NCBI GenBank assembly: GCA_029242325.1
Contig: JAQWUD010000028.1
Coordinates: 38,399 to 102,398 of the forward strand
Reading direction: 5' to 3'
Origin: Luminiphilus sp.
GTDB taxonomy: Bacteria; Pseudomonadota; Gammaproteobacteria; Pseudomonadales; Halieaceae
Length of the DNA: 64,000 nucleotides
How positions within the stretch are numbered: the stretch's first letter is position 1; each line of letters opens with the position of its first letter. The notes below the pieces were generated by a model. That model ran no database searches, had not been told where the DNA came from, and was given only the letters and a program-made list of their open reading frames with translations. This document shows positions 11,020 through 20,070 of this stretch, piece after piece. A program made the translations under genes and the position numbers.

Positions 11020-12041
11020 TGCTACCCGTGATTTTTGGTCTATCTGGTCCCGTGCTGACAGCCAGTGAGCGGGCGTTTTTTCAGTCTGTCGATCCGGCAG
11101 GGTTTATTTTATTTGCCCGAAATATTGAACAGCCGAGACAGCTTCGCGCTTTGACAGACTCACTGCGTGCGCTTTCCGGGCGTGATCAACTTCCCATTCT
11201 GATCGATCAGGAGGGTGGACGTGTTGCCCGTCTTGGACCACCACACTGGCGGGGCTGGCCCGCGGCGGCGACATTGGCGGTGGCTACCGGATTAGAGCGG
11301 GAGGCTGATATTGCCCGCTTACGCGAGCGGGTGCGATGCAACTATGAGGCACTGGGGCTGGAGTTGGCGGCGATGGGCATCACCGTTACCTGTGCGCCCG
11401 TGCTCGATGTGCCGCAGGCCGATGCGCATGACATTATTGGAGACCGGGCCTTTGGTGTGGCGCCGGATCGTGTGTCGGTGCTTGGTCGGGCGTGCCTGAA
11501 AGGGTTGCAGCTGGCTGGTGTGGGCGGCGTGATCAAACATATTCCCGGTCACGGCAGAGCAAGAAGCGATTCTCATGAAAGCCTGCCCAGCGTCTCGGCA
11601 CAGGCGGAAGAATTGGCGACGGATTGTGCACCTTTTATCGACCTTAACGATGCGACCATGGCCATGACGGCCCACGTGGTTTACGAGGCCTGGGACACAG
11701 AACACTGCGCCAGTATTTCTGCCCGCGTCATTCAGGAGCAGATTCGGGAGGCCATCGGATTTGATGGGCTCTTGATCAGCGATGACCTCGATATGAAAGC
11801 GCTATCGGGTGATATATCGAGTCGCGCTGTGGCCGTGCTGTCCGCAGGCTGCGATATTGCGCTCAACTGCTGGGGCAGGCTCGAGGACATGGAGGGCATC
11901 GCAGCGCAGGCCCCAGCCATGACGCCGCGCGCCACTGCGCGCCTCGCTGCTGCCACCGCGCCGCTCACCGTAACCGCAGATACGCCAGCGCTTGCCTCGC
12001 GCATTGGTGCCTTACTGGCCCGGAGAGACGCCCGTGCATAG
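11019..12041 (+). CDS. nagZ: Beta-N-acetylhexosaminidase
   Basis: Glycoside hydrolase family 3 enzyme removing GlcNAc from GlcNAc-anhydroMurNAc muropeptides in the cytoplasm, part of wall recycling with AnmK. The 340-aa protein has the GH3 signature KHIPGHGRARSDSHESLP with the His/Asp catalytic pair, and the nucleophile Asp in LISDDLDMKAL. Length equals the single-domain bacterial NagZ. The ATG at 11019 overlaps the sixA stop (TGATG); a TTG one codon earlier is unlikely. Confidence 0.95.
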   Translation: MLPVIFGLSGPVLTASERAFFQSVDPAGFILFARNIEQPRQLRALTDSLRALSGRDQLPILIDQEGGRVARLGPPHWRGWPAAATLAVATGLEREADIARLRERVRCNYEALGLELAAMGITVTCAPVLDVPQADAHDIIGDRAFGVAPDRVSVLGRACLKGLQLAGVGGVIKHIPGHGRARSDSHESLPSVSAQAEELATDCAPFIDLNDATMAMTAHVVYEAWDTEHCASISARVIQEQIREAIGFDGLLISDDLDMKALSGDISSRAVAVLSAGCDIALNCWGRLEDMEGIAAQAPAMTPRATARLAAATAPLTVTADTPALASRIGALLARRDARA

Positions 12042-12088
12042 AGTGATCCGGGGGGTGCATTGGCGCACCGATTGCCTACAATGGTGCG

Positions 12089-12367
12089 ATGCCCAGTAAA
12101 CACTTCTTTCCGCTATCGTACCTGCCCCTGTTGCTCGCCCTCGGGGGGTGCGCCGCCCTCACGTCAGGGGGAGAGGATGATGCACCGACCCGTCCCGAGA
12201 ACGGTTGGCAACCTTGTGAAGGGGAGCGGCCGCGAGTGTGCACGATGATTTATGACCCCGTATGTGGACGGCGTGATGACGGCACCGTTGCCGACTATGC
12301 CTCCCCGTGCAATGCCTGCGCCGATGTCTCTGTGACGGCTTGGCATCCCCAGACCTGCGAGGAATAA
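12089..12367 (+). CDS. Small lipoprotein with Kazal-like domain
   Basis: 92-aa predicted lipoprotein. A signal peptide ends at the lipobox LALGGC (Cys21). The mature part has a Cys spacing and motif, CTMIYDPVCGR and SPCNACADV, resembling a Kazal-type serine protease inhibitor domain. The Kazal core CxxxYDPVCGxxG and the following YxxPCNAC are recognisable although Gly and Tyr spacing are not fully canonical. It lies just downstream of nagZ and one base before the symporter ATG, so it is probably co-expressed with both. An inhibitory role is inference; many bacterial Kazal-like lipoproteins have no known target. Confidence 0.75.
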   Translation: MPSKHFFPLSYLPLLLALGGCAALTSGGEDDAPTRPENGWQPCEGERPRVCTMIYDPVCGRRDDGTVADYASPCNACADVSVTAWHPQTCEE

Positions 12368-12368
12368 C

Positions 12369-13682
12369 ATGTCACTCACTAATCGTATCTTGCTTGCCAT
12401 GGTCGCGGGCATCGTCCTGGGTTCCTTGCTTGAAGGCTTTATGGGGGTCATTGATCCGGAGGGAGGCGTGTATGCCTTCATCAAAAATGGATTGATCCTC
12501 GGTGTGTTTGATGTGTTGGGGCGGGTGTTCATTGCGTCGCTGAAGTTGTTGGTCGTGCCGCTGGTCATGGTGTCGCTGATCTGCGGCATGAGCTCTCTGG
12601 GCACAAGCAGCCGCATGGGCTCGATCGCAGGCAGAACGATCGCACTGTATTTGTTTACGACCGGTGTGGCGGTGTCGCTGGGCTTGACGGCCGCGTTATT
12701 GATTGGCCCGGGCAAGGGTGTTGAGGCAATGACCTCAGCCGCTTTCGAGGCCAAGATCCCCCCGCCCCTGACCGACACTCTGGTGAATATCTTTCCCAGC
12801 AATCCCTTCAAGGCAATGGCGGAAGGGCAAATGCTGCAGGTCATTGTCTTTGCCCTGCTGGTCGGATTCGCCTTGACCCGAGCGGGCGAGGCGGGCGAGC
12901 GATTGGCGAATTGGTTCCGCGACATGGAAGTGATCGTCATGAAGATGGTCGGGATACTGATTGAGCTCGCCCCCTATGGTGTTTTTGCACTGCTGACAAA
13001 ACTGTTTGCCACTATGGGATTTGGAACAATTGTCGATCTGGCGGCGTACTTTTTTACCCTGCTCGGGGTGCTCCTGTTCCACGGCTTGGTGGTTTACAGC
13101 AGCATGCTGAGGACATTGACAGGCTTGAGCCCTCGCATCCTGCTGCAGAAAATGCGGCGTGTGTGGGCATTTGCTTTTTCTACCGCGTCATCTGGCGCTA
13201 CCTTACCGATTACGTTACGCACGGTGGAGAAGCGTCTCGGTGTGAGCAAAAGCGTTGCCGGGTTCTCTATTCCTTTGGGAGCGACCATCAATATGGATGG
13301 CACGGCGATTATGCAGGGGGTTGCAACCGTATTTATTGCTCAGGTGTACGGCATAGATCTGACTGCCGGGCAGCTCTTGATGGTGGTCCTGACGGCAACG
13401 TTGGCCTCTATTGGTACGGCAGCCGTACCGGGAGTGGGTCTGATCACGTTGGCTCTGGTATTACAGCAGGCGGGACTCCCGGTCGAGGGTGTTGCATTGA
13501 TTATTGGCGTTGATCGCTTTCTCGATATGGTCCGCACCATGGTGAATGTGACCGGCGATGCGACGGTCGCGACGATCGTGGCGCACCGGGAGGGTCAGCT
13601 CGATCACCAGATCTATGGTGACCCGGAGGCAGACCATGATGGCGATGTCGAGGAAGCTCCCCCAGCAGGAGCCTCAGTATGA
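12369..13682 (+). CDS. Dicarboxylate/amino acid:cation symporter (DAACS family)
   Basis: 437-aa inner-membrane transporter of the GltP/DctA/SstT family, taking up acidic amino acids or C4-dicarboxylates with H+ or Na+. Hydrophobic helices and the two re-entrant hairpins are visible. Family signatures are the Ser-rich FSTASSGATLPIT and the substrate/cation site GATINMDGTAIMQG, followed by AVPGVGLITL and VDRFLDMVRTMVNVTGD. The C-terminus is acidic (EADHDGDVEE). SD GAGGAA precedes ATG 12369. The substrate cannot be told from sequence by eye. It overlaps the next gene by 4 bp. Confidence 0.93.
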   Translation: MSLTNRILLAMVAGIVLGSLLEGFMGVIDPEGGVYAFIKNGLILGVFDVLGRVFIASLKLLVVPLVMVSLICGMSSLGTSSRMGSIAGRTIALYLFTTGVAVSLGLTAALLIGPGKGVEAMTSAAFEAKIPPPLTDTLVNIFPSNPFKAMAEGQMLQVIVFALLVGFALTRAGEAGERLANWFRDMEVIVMKMVGILIELAPYGVFALLTKLFATMGFGTIVDLAAYFFTLLGVLLFHGLVVYSSMLRTLTGLSPRILLQKMRRVWAFAFSTASSGATLPITLRTVEKRLGVSKSVAGFSIPLGATINMDGTAIMQGVATVFIAQVYGIDLTAGQLLMVVLTATLASIGTAAVPGVGLITLALVLQQAGLPVEGVALIIGVDRFLDMVRTMVNVTGDATVATIVAHREGQLDHQIYGDPEADHDGDVEEAPPAGASV

Positions 13683-14329
13683 GTCTTAAAGTGCAAGTGG
13701 TACCGGTAACGCCGTATCAGCAAAATTGTTCGATCATCCAGTGCGAGAGCACGGGCCTCGCGGCCATCGTGGATCCGGGTGGGGATGTCGAGCGCATCGA
13801 GGCGGCGATTACGGCCATGGACGCTACAGTAGAAAAAGTGCTACTCACGCACGGTCATCTTGATCATTGTGCCGCGGCTGATGTACTGCGTCAGAAGCTC
13901 GCTGTGCCGATGGAAGGCCCTGAGCAGGGCGACAGCTTCTGGATCGACAAGCTACCCGAGTGGTGCGAGATGGCGGGCTTTCCTCGAGCGGAACCCTTCA
14001 CACCCGATCGCTGGCTCGAGGATGGCGACACGGTGTCCGTGGGTGAGCAGACCCTCGAGGTGATTCACTGCCCCGGACACACGCCGGGGCACGTGGTGTT
14101 TTTACACCGGGAGACGCAATTGGCGTGGGTGGGTGATGTAATATTCGCCGGTTCAATCGGGCGGACAGACTTTCCCAGAGGCAATCACGAGCAATTGATC
14201 CACTCCATTCGTGAAAAGCTCTTTCCCATCGGCGACCACATTCGCTTTGTTCCCGGGCACGGGCCTGACTCTACTTTTGGGCATGAACGTGCGAGCAACC
14301 CTTTTGTGGCCGATAAACGGTACGGCTGA
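13679..14329 (+). CDS. Metallo-beta-lactamase-fold hydrolase (glyoxalase II-like)
   Basis: 216-aa cytoplasmic hydrolase of the MBL superfamily, close in layout to YcbL/GloC type II glyoxalases. The metal site THGHLDHCAA (His58, His60, Asp62, His63) is intact, and later ligands lie in CPGHTPGHVVF, WVGDVIFAGSIGRTD and VPGHGPDST. These proteins hydrolyse S-lactoylglutathione or related thioesters. The ATG overlaps the symporter stop (ATGA), so translation is coupled. It converges with the amidohydrolase gene with no spacer. Confidence 0.88.
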   Translation: MSLKVQVVPVTPYQQNCSIIQCESTGLAAIVDPGGDVERIEAAITAMDATVEKVLLTHGHLDHCAAADVLRQKLAVPMEGPEQGDSFWIDKLPEWCEMAGFPRAEPFTPDRWLEDGDTVSVGEQTLEVIHCPGHTPGHVVFLHRETQLAWVGDVIFAGSIGRTDFPRGNHEQLIHSIREKLFPIGDHIRFVPGHGPDSTFGHERASNPFVADKRYG

Positions 14330-16051
14330 TTAGTGGGTGGGGTAAGGCACGCCTGCAAAGACCGTCGCCGTGACCTTAATGTGCCTGAGCGCATCGCCCG
14401 ATACCGTCAGTGGGTCTGCCTCTAGCACAACAAAATCTGCTCTCTTACCCGCGCGAATCGAGCCGATCTCGTTCTCACGCCCAATTATCCGTGCCGCGCC
14501 TGACGTGACAGCCTCCAGTGCTGATGCACGGGAGAGCCGCTCTGTCTCGAGCCCCTTTGCTCCACTGATAGTTTTACGCTCGCTTGCTGCCCATACCAGC
14601 GTCAACGGGGACAGTGGCGCCATGGGCGCGTCTGAGTGCAGGGTGATAGGCACTCCATTGCGTTCAAGCGACCCCAAGCGGGTCATCTGTGAGGCGCGAT
14701 CTGGTCCAAGCCAATCTTTCGAGTACGCCTCTGACAAAATGTAGTGGTAGTAGGGATTCACTGAGGCTTGCGCGCCGAGTTTCGCCAGCTGCGCACTTTG
14801 CTGCTCAGTGCTGTAGGCGAGATGCTCGATAGTCGCGCGGTGATCGGGGCGAGGAAAGTCTCGCTGCAGGCCCTCGACGAGATCGAGGAACCGACCGACC
14901 GCGGCGTCACCGTTGGCGTGTGCGTGCAGTTGAAAGCCTGAACGCCAAAAGACTTCAGCGTAGGCACGCAGTACGAGCTCCGGCACCATCCAGATGCCTT
15001 CGTGACCGTCGAGATAACCGGGAGGGCCCATTTGGGCCAGCCCCGAAAAAATCGCCCCATCGATCATGAGTTTGAAATGATTCCCCACCAGCACTCGCTC
15101 GTCATTGGCGGCTTGCCAACCAAGAATCTCTGCTAAGGCTTCTTCGGGTGTTTTCCCGCGGCTCAGAAAGTCGACAATGATCGGCGTCAGGATCAATCGT
15201 ACGGGCACGGGGTAGGCATGGGCTGCGGCGCGCACGCTAGCAATTTCACCAGCGGGGTTGCCGAAGATTCCGGTACCCATGTCTAGCGCTGTTGTTACCC
15301 CCGCCTGGTGCAACATGGCGAGAAAATTAAACATTCCGCCACCAAATCGCTGGGGTGAAAAGAGAAAGCCGAGTTTGGGCACCACGGCCTTGAGACCATT
15401 TTCGTAGAAGTGACCGCGCTCCCAGTTTGCGCCTTCTTCCATCTGCGCATCGGCGGCGGTGACTCCCAGCAATGCCCAGGCCGCATCATTCCCAATGAGC
15501 TCATGAAAAGAGCGGTGCCACAGCATCACCGGTTGGTCGCCAAACCAGTCATTGAGATCCTGGCGCCAAATCTCGCCATGCCACAGGGGGTGATAGCCCC
15601 AGGTGATAAACGGTATGGTGGCGTCGGTGTGCTGGTTTACGAGTGCTTTGAGCCGCGTCCGGTAGCCTTCGGGACTGGTTTCGCCCGGAAATTCACCGGT
15701 TGGCAACGACCAATCATCGGGTGCCAAAAAAGGGAACTGCGTCAGTACGGCCGGCAGTGCAGGATGTACGTGTGGATCAATAAAGCCCGGTAACAGAATG
15801 TCGTCTGCAAACCGTCGGTCAATTCTGCCGGCACGGGCCGCCACCAGAGGTTGTAAGCTTGCCTCGGAGCCTACGGCGATAATGGACCCTCCCTCGACTG
15901 CCACTGCGGTGGCAGTGGGCAGGGCGGGCTCCATGGTGCGAATCAATTGGGCCGTATACACCACCAATTCGGCCTGCGCGGGCAGCGCAAAGAAAGCCAG
16001 CATTGTCAGCGCGCGACGCATCCAACCAGTTGTCAGGCGTAAAGTCATCAA
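14330..16051 (-). CDS. Exported amidohydrolase family 3 protein (YtcJ-like)
   Basis: 573-aa metal-dependent hydrolase of the Amidohydro_3 type. An N-terminal signal peptide ends near ALPAQA (about residue 27). The first metal motif is DPHVHPALP; later motifs are QLHAHANGDAAVG and TLHSDAPMAPL, and the protein closes with the typical GSIRAGKRADFVVLEADPL. Substrate unknown; relatives act on N-acyl or cyclic amides. It follows the M48 lipoprotein gene on the same strand after about 20 bp and could be the last gene of the long envelope operon, though its function gives no hint of that. Confidence 0.88.
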   Translation of the reverse strand: MMTLRLTTGWMRRALTMLAFFALPAQAELVVYTAQLIRTMEPALPTATAVAVEGGSIIAVGSEASLQPLVAARAGRIDRRFADDILLPGFIDPHVHPALPAVLTQFPFLAPDDWSLPTGEFPGETSPEGYRTRLKALVNQHTDATIPFITWGYHPLWHGEIWRQDLNDWFGDQPVMLWHRSFHELIGNDAAWALLGVTAADAQMEEGANWERGHFYENGLKAVVPKLGFLFSPQRFGGGMFNFLAMLHQAGVTTALDMGTGIFGNPAGEIASVRAAAHAYPVPVRLILTPIIVDFLSRGKTPEEALAEILGWQAANDERVLVGNHFKLMIDGAIFSGLAQMGPPGYLDGHEGIWMVPELVLRAYAEVFWRSGFQLHAHANGDAAVGRFLDLVEGLQRDFPRPDHRATIEHLAYSTEQQSAQLAKLGAQASVNPYYHYILSEAYSKDWLGPDRASQMTRLGSLERNGVPITLHSDAPMAPLSPLTLVWAASERKTISGAKGLETERLSRASALEAVTSGAARIIGRENEIGSIRAGKRADFVVLEADPLTVSGDALRHIKVTATVFAGVPYPTH

Positions 16052-16071
16052 GGACCCCTCAGGCAGTAGCG

Positions 16072-17502
16072 CTAGCGGATGACTTTAACCCAATCTCCTG
16101 TGCGGGGTTCGCCGGTGGGGTAATAGCCATTGATGAGTCTGAGTTGGTTCTCCGCATCGGGTAGTTTGACGCTGCTGGCGAGCGAGGCGAAGGTCGCGCC
16201 CCTGGGCACTTGAATGTAGTGCAGGGTATGGCTGGTCCCGGTGACTTTTTCCCGTGCGGTCAGCGGGCGAAAGCTGTCGATAATCTTGCGAAAGCTATCG
16301 TCCGCCTCAGCGAGATGAGTTGCCTCGCCCTCAAAGAGAAAACGATAGCTGTGATCGATGACTGCCAGCCGCACCGACTGCTCATCGCTTGAAGCGACGC
16401 CTGTGGATCCCGTCAGTCCATATTGCGCGACCGCCTCAAGGTCGGTGACGTCGCCCTGAGCGCCCGCGAGCAGGCTGGCTTCGGCGTCCTGATTGGCGTC
16501 GATACGCGTGAGCCCAATCGTCAGCGTTTGGCTACCATCCCCCGACGAGGCGACAATTTCCCGGCTGGTTTGTCTGACGCTCCAGCCCGGCGGGTGGGCG
16601 AAAGTGAAATTCAGTTTATTATGATAAAACCGGTCGGGTTCACTCTGAGCCGCCGCGCTGGCGCCGTACACCAATCCTTCGGTTTGGCGGCGATACTCGC
16701 CGGGCATTTCCGGATTTTCCGTCATTTCTGTGAGATCCAGTTCATTGGCGGCCTTGATCACGGTCTGTAAACGCAGGTCGTTGCGGGGGTGGCTGGCGTA
16801 TAGACCATGGTAAGTCCCGGAAGGCTTGCCGCTGGCCTTTGCCTGTACGCGGCGGTACTGCTCCTGATCCTTAAGGACCCCGATGACCGATAGCATCGAG
16901 TCGACGTCATAACCGGTTTGATGCAGGTACTCGGCCCCTGCCGCGTCAGCCTCGAGTTCCATGTCTCGGCCGAATCCCGAAATGATCTCGGCTCCGTACA
17001 TACTGGCGGCGTCGTAAACATCTCCCGAGCCAGTGAGGATGTAGGCGGATACGGCGGCTACTTTGGAGGTCATCTGAGCAGTTTGTCTGCGGGAATGGTG
17101 GCTCTCTGTGATGTGCCCGATCTCATGGGCGAGTACACCCGCGAGTTCCGCTTCGGTATCGAGATACGTCAATAAGCCCCGATTCACATAAATAAAGCCC
17201 CCCGGCATGGCAAAGGCATTGATGTCTGGAGAGTCCAGTAGGGTGAAGGTAAAGCTCGGGCGCGTAATGCCGGCATCACGCAAAAGGTGCTCGCCAATGC
17301 GGCGCACGTAGGCATCTAACTCAGGGTCTTCATAAATACCGATGTTGTCGATTAGCTTCTGGTGTTCTTCGGCAACCTCTTTCGGCATCTCCACTGATTT
17401 CCCCCCCACGGTGACCGTAGACGAACTGCTCGCGCATCCAGCCAACAGGACGGCAATCAAACACAGTGAGAGTGGGGCGGGCAGTAATCGCATGGGTATC
17501 AC
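16072..17502 (-). CDS. M48-family metalloprotease lipoprotein (BepA/YfgC-like)
   Basis: 476-aa envelope protease. The lipobox LLAGC puts the acylated Cys at 23, and the following Ala-Ser residues do not suggest inner-membrane retention. The zinc motif HEIGH is at 126-130 (LAHEIGHITESHH), with the third ligand in ELEADAAGAEY. A long C-terminal part without TPR features follows (about 270-476), ending in a LysM-like stretch (QVPRGATFASLA) similar to the tail of some BepA-like proteins. Such proteases degrade misassembled outer-membrane proteins. It abuts the upstream lipoprotein gene, so it probably belongs to the envelope operon. Confidence 0.88.
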   Translation of the reverse strand: MIPMRLLPAPLSLCLIAVLLAGCASSSSTVTVGGKSVEMPKEVAEEHQKLIDNIGIYEDPELDAYVRRIGEHLLRDAGITRPSFTFTLLDSPDINAFAMPGGFIYVNRGLLTYLDTEAELAGVLAHEIGHITESHHSRRQTAQMTSKVAAVSAYILTGSGDVYDAASMYGAEIISGFGRDMELEADAAGAEYLHQTGYDVDSMLSVIGVLKDQEQYRRVQAKASGKPSGTYHGLYASHPRNDLRLQTVIKAANELDLTEMTENPEMPGEYRRQTEGLVYGASAAAQSEPDRFYHNKLNFTFAHPPGWSVRQTSREIVASSGDGSQTLTIGLTRIDANQDAEASLLAGAQGDVTDLEAVAQYGLTGSTGVASSDEQSVRLAVIDHSYRFLFEGEATHLAEADDSFRKIIDSFRPLTAREKVTGTSHTLHYIQVPRGATFASLASSVKLPDAENQLRLINGYYPTGEPRTGDWVKVIR

Positions 17503-18186
17503 TCAGTGGTGGGCAGAGAGGTATTCCAATAGTTGATCACCCAGACTATCGCAGGCGGTGCCCTGAACCGGGGCGATAATAGGGATGGGCACTACCACGG
17601 CGGGCATATAACTTTGACCGCTGGCCACCGCACTAACCTTGCCAACCTCGACTTTGTCAGTGAAGTCCCAAATAGTGGCCTCGTATTCCGATTCGGTGCC
17701 CCAGGTGCCAAACCCGAAGCAGCCTGCGACACCCGGCCCGATTCCGCAGCTCATGGAGCCGACGCTCTCGGTGTCGACCGTCTTACCGTCGATCCAGATC
17801 ATGTACTCGAGTTTCATTTCGGCAAAGCGGTCGGCTACCGGCGGCAGCTGCAACAGGTAGTCAATGGCCTTCGGTTGCATGGGCGCGGTGCGGGGTTCAA
17901 ACCAGGGATAGAACTGATTGATGAAGGCAATCTCGTGAATCACCTCGATACTCGGATCGCCACTGTGAATGTGGTCGCCAATACACTCGATAAAATCGAA
18001 TTCCGTGTCGTAGTCGGGAGCATGCCGGCGGCCGAGAATGACCACACTGGACTCGCCAATGCCATCGACCGGTTCGTTATAGGTCATCTCATCCACGGTG
18101 GCATTGACGCAGCCTCCGAGAAGGATCGCGATGACAAACAGTATCGTCCAAGTGCAAGCACGTTCGGCTGGTTGCCGCTGCATCAA
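17503..18186 (-). CDS. Hypothetical lipoprotein (envelope operon)
   Basis: 227-aa protein of unknown function. The signal peptide ends at the lipobox LLGGC (about Cys26). The mature part has six Cys, some paired closely (GSMSCGIGPGVAGCFGFG), and a Gly/Pro/Val-rich C-terminus (VVVPIPIIAPVQGTACD). No family was recognised. It overlaps the upstream lipoprotein gene by 4 bp and abuts the M48 protease gene downstream, so it is translated with both. Periplasmic or outer-membrane location is expected from the lipobox. Confidence 0.8.
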   Translation of the reverse strand: MMQRQPAERACTWTILFVIAILLGGCVNATVDEMTYNEPVDGIGESSVVILGRRHAPDYDTEFDFIECIGDHIHSGDPSIEVIHEIAFINQFYPWFEPRTAPMQPKAIDYLLQLPPVADRFAEMKLEYMIWIDGKTVDTESVGSMSCGIGPGVAGCFGFGTWGTESEYEATIWDFTDKVEVGKVSAVASGQSYMPAVVVPIPIIAPVQGTACDSLGDQLLEYLSAHH

Positions 18187-19052
18187 TCTCCCCCCTTGCT
18201 CGCGTCTCGCTCGGAGGGCAAGTCGGTTTCAGTCTGGGCGCTTGGTGGCGTGATGACGGAGGACGTTTTCGTAACCGTTTCATCAGCTCGTTCCTCGCGA
18301 CCACTGCTCTCAGGCAACACGCCTGCGGGTGCCTCGGGTAGGCTGTCCGTCACCGAATCGTCGGCAACGTTAGCCGGCGTTTCGTTGGCACGCTGATGGC
18401 GTGTCGGGATGGTGTTGAGCCACGATGCCACTTCGGGAGTCGCGCCAAATGTCGTCACAAAATGTGCGCCCGCATCCCGCAACGCAACAACTGCTGCCAG
18501 ATTCACCGCCTCTTCGTCGGTTTGCAGAAACGCTGTGGGCGTTTTTCCATAGGCAGTGATAGGCCAGAATGCGAGCCGCTCATCGGGACTGAAGGTCAGC
18601 GCCCCATCATCTTGCTGATGGATGGCCGAAGTATCCACCAAGCGGAATTCGTAACGCATCCAGATCTCATAGACTTTTACATTGGTATGTGTGGGGATGG
18701 TGTACTGTAGCTCGGCTATGTTCGGGATGAGCACGCCATCAATCTCTCCGCCGTGTGCCTGCAATGCTTCTGCGCTCTGTAGGTGAATCACCTGTTCGAA
18801 CATTCCGGCAAAAAGGGTATCCCAAAAGTGAACCTGTGCTTCTCCGGTTTTGACTAGCCAGTCAGAATCCGCACGTCCTTTTGCTTCATCAAAGAACTCG
18901 TGCTCAGCGAAAGCAGGTGGATAAATTACACCAAGGGTAATAGGCAGTGGCTCCAGCAGGGGTTTAGGGAAGTTCCCCTCAACGATCACCTGCTTTGAGG
19001 CGCACCCTGCGAAGAGCAGCGTGAGGCAGAGCAAAACGAGCGAACGTCTCAA
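18183..19052 (-). CDS. Hypothetical lipoprotein (envelope operon)
   Basis: Predicted lipoprotein, about 289 aa. I prefer the TTG start at 19052 because it gives a compact signal peptide (MRRSLVLLCLTLLFAGC) just after the stop of the vWA gene. The frame is also open to an ATG at 19103 inside that gene. The body has alternating hydrophobic strands (PITLGVIYPP, IDGVLIPNIAELQYTI) reminiscent of small envelope lipoproteins with an alpha/beta fold. The C-terminus is low-complexity and rich in Thr, Pro, Glu and Ser (about 220-289). Function unknown. It sits directly downstream of the two vWA genes. Confidence 0.78.
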   Translation of the reverse strand: MRRSLVLLCLTLLFAGCASKQVIVEGNFPKPLLEPLPITLGVIYPPAFAEHEFFDEAKGRADSDWLVKTGEAQVHFWDTLFAGMFEQVIHLQSAEALQAHGGEIDGVLIPNIAELQYTIPTHTNVKVYEIWMRYEFRLVDTSAIHQQDDGALTFSPDERLAFWPITAYGKTPTAFLQTDEEAVNLAAVVALRDAGAHFVTTFGATPEVASWLNTIPTRHQRANETPANVADDSVTDSLPEAPAGVLPESSGREERADETVTKTSSVITPPSAQTETDLPSERDASKGGD

Positions 19053-19062
19053 TCCGGACGGC

Positions 19063-20061
19063 TCATGGTCGAAAATCGTTGAGGCCAACGAAGCTACCCC
19101 CATTTCTCAGGGTGAGTTCCCGCATCAGTGTAGCAAACCGAACCCCCGTCGCCTGTAACTCCGGGGGCCTGATGAACTGTACGGGAAAGCCTACTCCGTG
19201 GATGCGCACGCGGCGCTCCCCACTCGCGGCTTCAGCATTGAGGCGGTCAACTGTTCTGACCACTTCCTGAATAGAAGGCCCTGTAAATTCATCGCCAAAG
19301 ACATAAATCGAGATCTTCTTGCCCGGGTCATAAAAAGCTCTGACTGCGTTGGTAATGCCCTCAACGGGTGAGGAATTTGAAAACACGTTCCAATTTCTCA
19401 GGTTTTGCAGAATGAGGCTGCGTCGGGCAGGCGTGTCGGGTATCCACTCGCCGCGGTAGCGGCTGAAAAGATAGTTTCCCATATCATTGAGGACTTGAAT
19501 GCCCTTTACCTCTGGATAGATATTGAGGGTAGCCTCCATCTCCAGCAACATCCGCTCCCAAGCATAAGAAAACATCGACCCCGACGTATCGATGATGAAA
19601 ATGATGTACTCGCTATCTACCGGTATGCCACCAATGAGCTGGTTTTTTTTCTGTGCGTTGCGGCCGAGCAATCGCAGCTCTTCCTCAGAAAGTTTTTGTC
19701 TGGCAATGGCGAGTTGCTCTCTGACAATGGCATTGGCGTTTTGCGAAGTACTGAGGGCATCATAATCGGATCTCGTCCGCGCCAGAGTGCCCTGCAGGAT
19801 TGCGATACGTTCCTCAAAGTCTGAGACCTGCTCGCGTTTGACTTCGAGGTCGCGGTTGAGAATGGTCGTTTCGCCACGTATCTCAAACAGCTGCTCTGTC
19901 AGGTCAGCCACCACTGCTTCAGCTTCCAGAGAAGCTTCCTCAATGACCTGGGGTTGTACGGTTTTAGTAATCATGAGCAGCAGTATGATCGCGCCAAAGC
20001 CGCAACAGATCACATCCAGGAAGGACAGTGAAAATTCGGCGGGGGCGCGACGGGTTTTCAT
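19063..20061 (-). CDS. Membrane-anchored von Willebrand factor A protein, ExbD/MotB-like N-terminus (second copy)
   Basis: 332-aa protein. A short basic N-terminus is followed by one membrane helix (about 12-31) with Asp16 near its start in SLSFLDVICCGFGA. A coiled coil (about 45-140) leads to a vWA domain (about 150-320) with the MIDAS motif DTSGS (Asp158). The helix-with-Asp recalls the ion-binding Asp of MotB, ExbD and TolR, which partner MotA, ExbB and TolQ; such a channel subunit is encoded three genes upstream. It is a paralogue of the gene before it, 9 bp away. Pairing with the channel is inference. Expected topology: vWA domain in the periplasm. Confidence 0.88.
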   Translation of the reverse strand: MKTRRAPAEFSLSFLDVICCGFGAIILLLMITKTVQPQVIEEASLEAEAVVADLTEQLFEIRGETTILNRDLEVKREQVSDFEERIAILQGTLARTRSDYDALSTSQNANAIVREQLAIARQKLSEEELRLLGRNAQKKNQLIGGIPVDSEYIIFIIDTSGSMFSYAWERMLLEMEATLNIYPEVKGIQVLNDMGNYLFSRYRGEWIPDTPARRSLILQNLRNWNVFSNSSPVEGITNAVRAFYDPGKKISIYVFGDEFTGPSIQEVVRTVDRLNAEAASGERRVRIHGVGFPVQFIRPPELQATGVRFATLMRELTLRNGGSFVGLNDFRP

Positions 20062-20070
20062 TCTGTTTCT

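Noticed and set aside
17533..18396. Plus-strand frame of 287 codons opposite two lipoprotein genes
   Set aside because: Antisense shadow; the minus-strand proteins have signal peptides, lipoboxes and operon spacing.
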